NCBI RefSeq assembly: GCF_028435365.1
Contig: NZ_JAGTJJ010000001.1
Location: 868,001-932,000, forward strand
Direction: 5' to 3'
Origin: Polyangium jinanense
GTDB lineage: Bacteria > Myxococcota > Polyangia > Polyangiales > Polyangiaceae
DNA length: 64,000 nucleotides
The notes under the pieces were generated by a model. That model was not told the origin of the DNA. It made no database searches and saw only the letters and a list, made by a program, of their open reading frames with translations. The position numbers and the translations under genes are program-made. Positions 8,797-15,233 of the stretch are shown one piece after another; within the stretch, counting starts at the first letter, position 1; each line of letters opens with the position of its first letter.

Positions 8797-10185
8797 TCAC
8801 TCGAGCGTGATCGCGACGTTGTAGAGGGCGCCGGAGTAGCCGTACGTCGAGTTCGAGATCTTGATGAAGTACTTGCCGGGCGCCGTGATCGGCTCGCTCG
8901 TGAAGTCCTCGTGGTAGTTCGAATCCTCGCTCACGCCGAGCGACGTCGTGCAGTCCGAACCCACGACCTCGACGACCGTGTCCGTCTGCGCCTCGCCGGG
9001 CGACGTGACGACGTGGATGACCTTGCCCACGTCCGCCTCCACGACGTCGATGACGAGCCAGTCCTGGTCGTCCTTGTCCGCCATCTTGAACGCGTCGAGC
9101 GTCGCCGGCAGCGCCGTGACCGCTTGCGCCTCGCCGCAGACGTTGTTCGGCTCGGTCTCCGCCGGGACGATCTCCTTGACCGTCACGTCGATGTTGTAGC
9201 CAGCCGTGCCCGAGTTGTCCCAGTACACGAAGTAGACCGGCTCCGCGCCGACCTCGAGCGTGGGCGCCGTCTCGAACGCGAGCAGCTCGGAGAACTTGCC
9301 GCTCGCCGGCAGCACCGCAAAGCCCGTCGCCGCGTCGGCCGAGTCGGCCAGCGCCTCGACGGAGATGATCTTCCCCGGACCCGAGGGCGTGTACGAGTAG
9401 AGCAGCGTGGCGAACGGCTGATCGACCGTGCCGCTGATGCTCATGCCCGCCGTGAGCGCGACCGGCTCGCGCGCCGCGATCTGCAAGCCGCCCGTCGCGG
9501 GCGAGAGGATCTCCTCGCCTTGCGGGCCGCTCGCGATCGCGACGTCAGCAGCCCCCGCGGCCGCCTTCACGTCGGTGAAGACGATCATCGAGGCGCCGTA
9601 GAGCTGCGCGTCCTCGACGCTGCCGAAGACGCCCTCCGAGCCCGAGACGGCGAGGTTCGTGTAGACGATCGGCTCGAAGAGCCCGTCGCCCGTGGTCGTC
9701 AGGTCGAACGGCGTCGAGAGATCCTTCTGCTTGGCGCTCGCGATGAGGATCGAGCCCTGCGCCTGCGTGCCCTCGAACGAAACCTCGAGCGGCGCGTCGA
9801 GGGAGAAGGCGCCCTTGTAGGTGACCGTCGAGCCGCCCTCGGTGACGTTCACGTCGCGCGCGCCGACCGCGGCCTTCTCGGAGATCTCGATCACCGCGAC
9901 GATCCCCGTCGGGCTCGCGATCTTCTTCTCGACGACCGTGATGTCCGGCCCGAAGTCGAGCGTCGCGGCGTCGGTCCAGGTCGTGTTGAAGCCGCTGACC
10001 GTGACCTCGGCGCGGCGCGAGACGAACGCCTTGCTCGGCGTGATGGCGCTGATGCTCGGGTCCGCGCTCGGCCCCTCCTCGCCCGGCTGTCCCGCGGGCC
10101 CCGCCGGACCGGTCTCCCCGGCGCAACCGAGCGCAAACAGCGTGACGAGAGACAACGACAGAAGACCCACTCGGCTCATTCGCAT
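8797..10185 (-). CDS. Secreted lipoprotein with collagen-like stretch and IPT/TIG-like domain
   Basis: A 462-residue exported protein. The signal peptide ends in a lipobox (LFALGC), followed by a short G-x-y stretch (GETGPAGPAGQPGEEG). Next comes a region resembling an IPT/TIG immunoglobulin-like fold (SISAITPSKAFVSRRAEVTV). The C-terminal part contains the motif AETEPNNVCGEAQAV and a beta-rich domain like bacterial pre-peptidase C-terminal domains. No protease domain is present. It is probably a surface protein for adhesion or matrix contact; this is inferred from architecture. Transcribed alone. Confidence 0.78.
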   Translation of the reverse strand: MRMSRVGLLSLSLVTLFALGCAGETGPAGPAGQPGEEGPSADPSISAITPSKAFVSRRAEVTVSGFNTTWTDAATLDFGPDITVVEKKIASPTGIVAVIEISEKAAVGARDVNVTEGGSTVTYKGAFSLDAPLEVSFEGTQAQGSILIASAKQKDLSTPFDLTTTGDGLFEPIVYTNLAVSGSEGVFGSVEDAQLYGASMIVFTDVKAAAGAADVAIASGPQGEEILSPATGGLQIAAREPVALTAGMSISGTVDQPFATLLYSYTPSGPGKIISVEALADSADAATGFAVLPASGKFSELLAFETAPTLEVGAEPVYFVYWDNSGTAGYNIDVTVKEIVPAETEPNNVCGEAQAVTALPATLDAFKMADKDDQDWLVIDVVEADVGKVIHVVTSPGEAQTDTVVEVVGSDCTTSLGVSEDSNYHEDFTSEPITAPGKYFIKISNSTYGYSGALYNVAITLE

Positions 10186-10408
10186 GGGAAGAAGCTCCTC
10201 AGTAAGGGGGTTTGGAGGCCTCCCTCGGAACGTCCGAGGCGAGAACCGCCAAGCCTTGAGAGTCGTAGCGTAACGAAGTCACGGCGACGGGGGGGGCCGG
10301 CGCCGAGGGGCCATGTTCAGCGCAAACGACGGGCGCTTTCAACGGCCGTGCAAGATTTCTCCGGGATGTGAGGTGCCCGCACGGGACGGAATTTCGTTAC
10401 GTGCAGGA

Positions 10409-11050
10409 CTACGCCGTCGCGGCGTATCCACGCCGACGGACGACATCGAGCAGAATACGGCCGATTTCCACGATCTGGTCGAAGCGACGCGGAGGCCATT
10501 CCACACGCGGGAAGGGCGCGTTGCCCCAGAACGGGGAGGGGCGCGGGGGCGAGGCGCCGCCGGGCGCGGGGGCGCCTTCGGTCGGGCCGGCGCCGAGGCG
10601 CGGCGCGAGGTGATTCGTGAGGGCCTCGCCAATGACGTTGCTCAGATCGCGGTCGTGCTGAATGCAATGGACCGTGAGGCGCTCGGCAAGCTCGGGCGTG
10701 AGGTAAACGGTGACCGCACGGAGCGGCACGCCTCCCACGATCGTCGGCTCGGGCAGCGGCGCGGGCGCAGCCGCGGGCGCGGGCTCAGCCACGGGCTCGG
10801 CAGGCGCAGCGGCAGGCTCGGCTGGTGCTTCGGCGCGTGCCTCGACGGCGACGACGGCGCTCTCGGGGACGGGCGTGACGCTCGGCGGGACGGGCGAGGT
10901 CTCGGCCACTTTCTCCGATTTCGCCGACGCGCGGCGCGTGCGCTTCGGCGCGGCCGCGACGGCGGGCGGCTCGTCCCCGCTGACGAATGCGTCGATCGAT
11001 TCAGGCGACGGCGGCTTGCGGAGCGAAACCGCGACTTGCTTCTTGGCCAT
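10409..11050 (-). CDS. ParA partner with ribbon-helix-helix domain
   Basis: A 213-residue protein. The first 20 residues are conserved-looking (MAKKQVAVSLRKPP), followed by a long Ala/Pro-rich linker. A ribbon-helix-helix fold then follows (RAVTVYLTPELAERLTVHC plus DLSNVIGEALTNHL), and a short C-terminal tail with WPPRRFDQIVEIGRILLDV. The start overlaps the end of the ParA gene by 50 bases, so the two are translated from one message. In type Ib partition systems the small RHH protein binds the centromere DNA and stimulates the ATPase, while in other ParA systems the partner loads a protein cargo. DNA binding is inferred from the fold. Confidence 0.75.
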   Translation of the reverse strand: MAKKQVAVSLRKPPSPESIDAFVSGDEPPAVAAAPKRTRRASAKSEKVAETSPVPPSVTPVPESAVVAVEARAEAPAEPAAAPAEPVAEPAPAAAPAPLPEPTIVGGVPLRAVTVYLTPELAERLTVHCIQHDRDLSNVIGEALTNHLAPRLGAGPTEGAPAPGGASPPRPSPFWGNAPFPRVEWPPRRFDQIVEIGRILLDVVRRRGYAATA

Positions 11051-11684
11051 GGTGGAACCTCGTGAGCTCGTCGAGCAATTGGTAGATCTCTTTGGCGGAG
11101 GCGTCGCGCGGGGCGTACGTGGTGACGCCCTTCCCCACGGCGATCGCCTCCTGGTAAGCCACGCGAAACCCGAGCTCGGTGCCGAGGACCGGCAGGCCCG
11201 AGGTTTCGAGCACAGTGCGCGCGCTCTTGGCGAGCGCGGTGCGGCCTTGCTTGCGCGTGATGAGCACGCAGCCGGAAAGTTTGTCCCGGAGCGCGCGCGC
11301 CTCCTGGAACACTTCGATCGCGGCCGTCAGCGCCCAGGCGTCGGCGGCCGTCGGCCCCGAGGGGAAGACGGCGAGGTCCGCGACCATGAGGGCCGAGCGG
11401 GAGATTTCTCCGTGCCGCGGCGGGCAATCGATGATCGTGAGGTCGTACGCGGGAGAGACCGCATCGAGCTGCCCGGGACGATGCATCTGCGCGCCCATGG
11501 CCACGATGGTCGGCGTCTTGTGCCCCGCTTCGCTCGCGACCTCGCCCCACGTGCGCACCGTGCCCTGCGGATCGGCGTCCACGAGGAGCACGCGCTTTCC
11601 CCGCGAGAGCGCTGCCACGGCGAGGCTCACCGCCGTCGTGCTCTTGCCGATCCCACCCTTCTGTCCGGTGAGCGCGATGATCAT
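11001..11684 (-). CDS. ParA/MinD-family ATPase
   Basis: A 227-residue ParA-type ATPase without an N-terminal DNA-binding domain. It has the deviant Walker A GQKGGIGKST with the signature lysine (about residues 7-16), a Walker A' region LLVDADPQGT, and Walker B LTIIDCPPRH. Small ParA proteins form ATP-dependent gradients on the nucleoid to position plasmids, chromosomal loci or protein complexes. It is the first gene of a two-gene operon with the RHH protein that overlaps its 3' end. No replication initiator lies nearby, so this is either a chromosomal positioning system or a plasmid-derived remnant. Confidence 0.9.
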   Translation of the reverse strand: MIIALTGQKGGIGKSTTAVSLAVAALSRGKRVLLVDADPQGTVRTWGEVASEAGHKTPTIVAMGAQMHRPGQLDAVSPAYDLTIIDCPPRHGEISRSALMVADLAVFPSGPTAADAWALTAAIEVFQEARALRDKLSGCVLITRKQGRTALAKSARTVLETSGLPVLGTELGFRVAYQEAIAVGKGVTTYAPRDASAKEIYQLLDELTRFHHGQEASRGFAPQAAVA

Positions 11685-11821
11685 GAAGCCCCCCTACCGG
11701 AAGCGACGCCGACGGGCCCAATTTTTGGTGACGCACCTCGGACGCGTTGCGCCATGCGGGACCCGTTCCCAGGTCGGAAGCACTGGATGGGCCAGAGGAA
11801 AAGGGCCTACGATGCGTCATC

Positions 11822-12754
11822 GTGGCGACCGGGGGCGAGGGCAACATCGAGGAGCGCGTCGCGGCGCTCGAACGAGCCCTTGCCGAGAAGGAGCGCGAAG
11901 CGGAGGTGCTGCGCGCGGAGCTCGCGCGAACGGTGGCGCTGCACGAGGCCGATCGCCGGAAGGCAAACGACGAGCTACGCATCTTCGCGGCGCTCTCGGA
12001 CCACACGCCGGACGCGGTGGTGATCGCGAGCCCCGAGGGGGACGTGACGCGCGTGAACGGCTCTTACCACCGGCTGTTCGGCAGGGACGTGGAGGTCCTC
12101 GGCACGCCGCTCGTCGACGCGATCCGGCCGGGCGACGCATCGACGCGCGAGGCGCTTTACGCGGCGCTCGTCGACGGCAGCACGTATCGCGGGATTCTCA
12201 CGCTGCGCGGCGCGAGAGGCGCGCCCTTGCCGGCGCAGGTCGACTGCTACGTGGTGCGCACCGGCCCCGAGGAGGTGCTCGGCCTCGCTGCGATCGTCCG
12301 GGACCTCTCGGACGAGCAGCGGGAGGAAGTGGAGCGCGCGGAGCTCGAAGCGAAGGTGATCGCTTCGCAGGAGGCGCTGATCCGCGAGCTCTCGACGCCG
12401 CTCGTGCCGATCGCGGAGGGCGTGATCGCGATGCCGCTCGTGGGCACGATCGGCGACACGCGCGCGCAGCAGATCCTCGAAACGCTCCTGGCCGGGATCC
12501 AGGAGCACCAGGCGACGACGGCGATCCTCGACATCACGGGCGTGCCCACGGTGGACACGTCGGCGGCGAACGCGTTGATCTCGGCGGCGGGGGCGGCGGG
12601 GCTACTCGGGACGAAGGTGATCCTGTCGGGAATCGGGCCGGCCGTGGCGCGGACCTTGGTGGAGCTCGGCGTGGAGATGCGAGGGATGACCACGAAGAGC
12701 ACGCTGGCGGCCGCGATTGCGGAGGCGCTCCGGGGGGCTTGGCGGCGGCGGTAG
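11822..12754 (+). CDS. PAS-STAS regulator (RsbR-like antisigma-antagonist/stressosome type)
   Basis: About 310 residues from GTG 11822; an ATG at 11747 is in frame but the added sequence looks non-coding. Order: an N-terminal coiled coil (EERVAALERALAEKEREAEV), a PAS sensor domain (from about FAALSDHTPDAVVIASPEG), a short linker, then a C-terminal STAS domain beginning LSTPLVPIAEGVIAMPLVGT. The STAS domain keeps both Thr positions that are phosphorylated in Bacillus RsbR-type proteins (VDTSAA and ARTLVELG); that correspondence is by family knowledge. It probably relays a PAS-sensed signal to a switch kinase or sigma factor. Transcribed alone, divergent from parA. Confidence 0.83.
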   Translation: MATGGEGNIEERVAALERALAEKEREAEVLRAELARTVALHEADRRKANDELRIFAALSDHTPDAVVIASPEGDVTRVNGSYHRLFGRDVEVLGTPLVDAIRPGDASTREALYAALVDGSTYRGILTLRGARGAPLPAQVDCYVVRTGPEEVLGLAAIVRDLSDEQREEVERAELEAKVIASQEALIRELSTPLVPIAEGVIAMPLVGTIGDTRAQQILETLLAGIQEHQATTAILDITGVPTVDTSAANALISAAGAAGLLGTKVILSGIGPAVARTLVELGVEMRGMTTKSTLAAAIAEALRGAWRRR

Positions 12755-12937
12755 GGCACAGAACGAGGGGGGCGGCAAGAAGAAATCGAGGCCACAACCA
12801 GGACGGCCGACAACGTCCGGGCTGTGCACGATAGCGCCACGATTGCGATATTCGGCCCTCCCGTGGGGCCATGAAGCAAGCGCGTACTGAGACAAACATC
12901 CCTTGACCCCGGAAAAACCCCCGGGTAAGGCCTGGGG

Positions 12938-13612
12938 ATGCCGGTTTGTCGACGTCTGGCCCTGGGCGTAGGAGGCGCGGTATTTCTCGGGGCCGTCGCT
13001 TCCTCCGCCGGGAACGCAACACCCGGCGCCGCCCCCGGACCAACCCCATCACCGGCGCCATCGACCCCGCGGGGCCTCAAGGCGTTCTCCGTCGCCGCCG
13101 GCCCGCTCGCCCAGATCGGCGGGCCCGTCCCCAGCCTCTATCACGCGGGGGGCATGGTGAACCTGAGCATCCGGAGCCCGATGTGGCTGTGGGACCTGGG
13201 CACGACGTTCGCCGTGGCCGTGGTCCCCGAGGAGCGCTTTCGGGCGCCGATGCGTGGATACAATGCCTCGCTCTTCGCGCACATCGGCTTCCGCCCCTTG
13301 GAGTTTCTCGGGGTTTTCGGCGGCGTTCGGATCGGCGACTGGTACGGCTGGAACGAGACGCCGAGTGGTCCCCTGGAATCCAAGGGGTCGAGCGCGGCGG
13401 GGCTCGTCGGCGCCGAGTTTTACCGGCGCTTCACGCAGAGGCTCGCCTTTCGTGTTCTCGCCGAAGGCGGGTACACCTTCGCCAAACCCACGCTCCGCGT
13501 GGACGCGAGGTTCGACCAGATCTGGGGCCCGCCGTTTCCTGTCTTCGGCGTCCTCTCGATGCAGATCGTTTACGACATCATGCAATACGGAACGAAGGAT
13601 CCCACGGAATGA
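12938..13612 (+). CDS. Secreted, probable outer-membrane beta-barrel protein
   Basis: A 224-residue protein with a signal peptide (about residues 1-27), then a Pro-rich stretch. The rest shows alternating hydrophobic strands such as GGMVNLSIRSPMWLWDLG and FLGVFGGVRIGDWYGW, suggestive of a small outer-membrane barrel. No family was recognised. The stop codon overlaps the start of the next gene (ATGA at 13609-13612), so the two are translationally coupled and probably act together at the outer membrane. Confidence 0.6.
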   Translation: MPVCRRLALGVGGAVFLGAVASSAGNATPGAAPGPTPSPAPSTPRGLKAFSVAAGPLAQIGGPVPSLYHAGGMVNLSIRSPMWLWDLGTTFAVAVVPEERFRAPMRGYNASLFAHIGFRPLEFLGVFGGVRIGDWYGWNETPSGPLESKGSSAAGLVGAEFYRRFTQRLAFRVLAEGGYTFAKPTLRVDARFDQIWGPPFPVFGVLSMQIVYDIMQYGTKDPTE

Positions 13613-14706
13613 AGACTTCGCCTTTTGTGTTCGTTTTGCTCTCGATGTCGGCGCTCGTCCTGGGATGCGAGGAGGAAACGGAGGACGTCGTTTATTCCTG
13701 CGACAACCCGGACATCGGCCACTTCGATTCCAAGGGAAACCCCGACCCCTGCCATCTGGAGGAGAAAGGGCAGCAGCAGTCCATTTGTCGAGGGGGCTGC
13801 GAGGAGGTTTCCCTGGAGTTCGATCGGATGATCGTCGCTTTGTGGATAGGCCCCGAGGGCCGGGAGCCGGCGTGCCCGAAGGAAGCGCCCAAGGCGGTCT
13901 TCAATGGATATGCCGGGCTGACGGCCCCGAACACGTGCGCGCCGTGCCAATGCTCCGAGCCGTCGTGCGTCTTGCCCTCGGTGAGCGCGACGGCGGGGGA
14001 CGCGTGTGCTGGGAGCGTCGTCGGCGCGGTCGAGCCGCCGCCCTCGTGGGAAGGCGGGTGCCTCGAGGGGCCGTCACTCGAGCCGGGGATGTTCAGCTCG
14101 GTGCAGATTGGCGCGGTGGGCACGGCGGGGTGCGAGCTCGTCGAGGATCCCCTGCCGACACCGCATTTCGCCTATGCCTGGCCGGCCCAGTGGGCAGAGG
14201 CGGCGCGAGCTTGCGCGGCGGAAGAAGAGGAGGGAGCGCCCGCGTGTGCGGGGGCGCCGTGCGTGCGTGGGATCGAGGAGCTTCCGAGCGGATTTCGGCG
14301 ATGTCTTCGTTATCCCGAGGGGACGGAGGAGAACGAGGTGCAGGCGTGCCCGGCGGCGTTCCCGGAGCGGCATGTGTTTTACGCGGGCCTGTCGGACACG
14401 CGTGAATGCGCTGCGTGCTCGTGTGCGCCGCCGGTGGACGGGATCTGCATTGCGGCGGTGAGCGCGTTCCAGGACGCGAGCTGCGGCGGCGCTCCCATGC
14501 CTATCTTTCAGAACGCGGCCGTGGGCCTGAACTCCCCCGCTTGTTACGACACGTCCATGCCCCTGGCCCTCGGCTCGATCTCCGCGGCGTGGCTGGCGGA
14601 GGAGCCGGGGTCCTGCGTGGTGACGGGCGGCGAGGCGAGCGGCGAGGCGGTCCCCACGGATCCGAGCGTGTTCTGCTGCGAGGCGCTCGTGATTCCAGCG
14701 GAGTAG
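13609..14706 (+). CDS. Cysteine-rich lipoprotein coupled to the preceding barrel-like protein
   Basis: 365 residues starting at the ATG inside the ATGA overlap. The signal peptide ends in a lipobox (SALVLGC) and is followed by an acidic EEETED. The mature part holds about two dozen cysteines in motifs such as CAPCQCSEPSC and CAACSC. The segment around NTCAPCQC seems repeated near residue 270, hinting at two homologous halves. Paired cysteines imply an extracytoplasmic disulfide-bonded fold. No enzyme motif was seen. Similar Cys-rich lipoproteins of unknown function are plentiful in myxobacteria. Confidence 0.72.
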   Translation: MKTSPFVFVLLSMSALVLGCEEETEDVVYSCDNPDIGHFDSKGNPDPCHLEEKGQQQSICRGGCEEVSLEFDRMIVALWIGPEGREPACPKEAPKAVFNGYAGLTAPNTCAPCQCSEPSCVLPSVSATAGDACAGSVVGAVEPPPSWEGGCLEGPSLEPGMFSSVQIGAVGTAGCELVEDPLPTPHFAYAWPAQWAEAARACAAEEEEGAPACAGAPCVRGIEELPSGFRRCLRYPEGTEENEVQACPAAFPERHVFYAGLSDTRECAACSCAPPVDGICIAAVSAFQDASCGGAPMPIFQNAAVGLNSPACYDTSMPLALGSISAAWLAEEPGSCVVTGGEASGEAVPTDPSVFCCEALVIPAE

Positions 14707-14718
14707 ACCGCGTTTTCG

Positions 14719-14868
14719 GAGGGTGTTCCCCCAGAACCTCACCCCCCCACCCCCTCTCCGCGCGGCGGAGAGGGGGCGAATGAAACTCCCTCCCTCTCCA
14801 CTGTGTGGAGAGGGAGGGTTGGGGTGGGTGAGGTCCGGACGTCGAGCTGATGCCTGTGGAACACCCTC
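14719..14868. repeat. Inverted-repeat bounded element (copy A)
   Basis: The ends are gagggtgttcc (14719-14729) and its reverse complement ggaacaccctc (14858-14868), enclosing the double-hairpin repeat at 14738-14832. The right end extends to gcctgtggaacaccctct (14852-14869), an 18-mer that recurs exactly at 35637-35654 and inverted at 35532-35549. This points to a dispersed non-coding repeat family with terminal inverted repeats. Confidence 0.7.
14738..14832. repeat. Double-hairpin palindromic element, second copy
   Basis: It has the same plan as the element at 1457-1545: outer arms beginning ctcacccc and ending ggtgag, and two internal hairpins. One is ccccctctccg/cggagaggggg around 14750-14776; the other is ccctccctctccac/gtggagagggaggg around 14788-14818. 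It lies just after the Cys-rich lipoprotein gene, at a convergent junction. Stem bases differ from the first copy while pairing is kept, which implies selection on structure. Confidence 0.85.
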
Positions 14869-14882
14869 TCAAGGTCCAAGGA

Positions 14883-15209
14883 CCTCGTACTCGAAGTCGC
14901 CGACCTCGTACTCGATGGCCAAGGTCTTCGTACTCGAAGCCGCCGACCTCGTACTCGATGGCCAAGGTCTTCGTACTCGAAGTCGCCGACCTCGTACTCG
15001 ATGGCCAAGGTCTTCGTACTCGAAGCCGCCGACCTCGTACTCGATGGCCAAGGTCTTCGTTCTCGAAGTCGCCGACCTCGTACTCGAAGTCGCCGACCTC
15101 GTACTCGATGGCCAAGGTCTTCGTACTCGAAGCCGCCGACCTCGTACTCGAAGTCGCCGACCTCGTACTCGAAGTCCGCGACCTCGTACTCGATGACCGA
15201 GGTCTTCGA
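14883..15209. repeat. Non-coding tandem array of 21-bp and 43-bp units
   Basis: Nine complete units plus a partial tenth. The short unit is 21 bp and starts cctcgtactcgaagtcgcc. The long unit is 43 bp, starts cctcgtactcgatggccaag and carries the small hairpin cttcg-tact-cgaag. Unit order is short, four long, short, long, short, short (variant), partial. Because 43 is not a multiple of 3, frame is lost at each long unit, so the open frames across it are accidental. It ends about 25 bases before the stop codon of the large kinase-like gene. Unit homogeneity points to recent expansion. Confidence 0.93.
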
Positions 15210-15233
15210 CCGCAGGGTCCAAAACGCCGCGAC

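Noticed and set aside
8230..10371. A 713-codon plus-strand open frame over the VOC and collagen-like genes
   Set aside because: It spans two real minus-strand genes and encodes Arg/Asp/Val-rich sequence without motifs; a shadow frame.
11001..11684. Chromosomal parA/soj next to the replication origin
   Set aside because: No parB with the usual ParB/Srx domain, no parS-like inverted repeats recognised, and none of gidAB, dnaA or rpmH nearby.
14883..15209. CRISPR array
   Set aside because: Units are directly adjacent with no unique spacers, and no cas genes are present; it is a tandem repeat.
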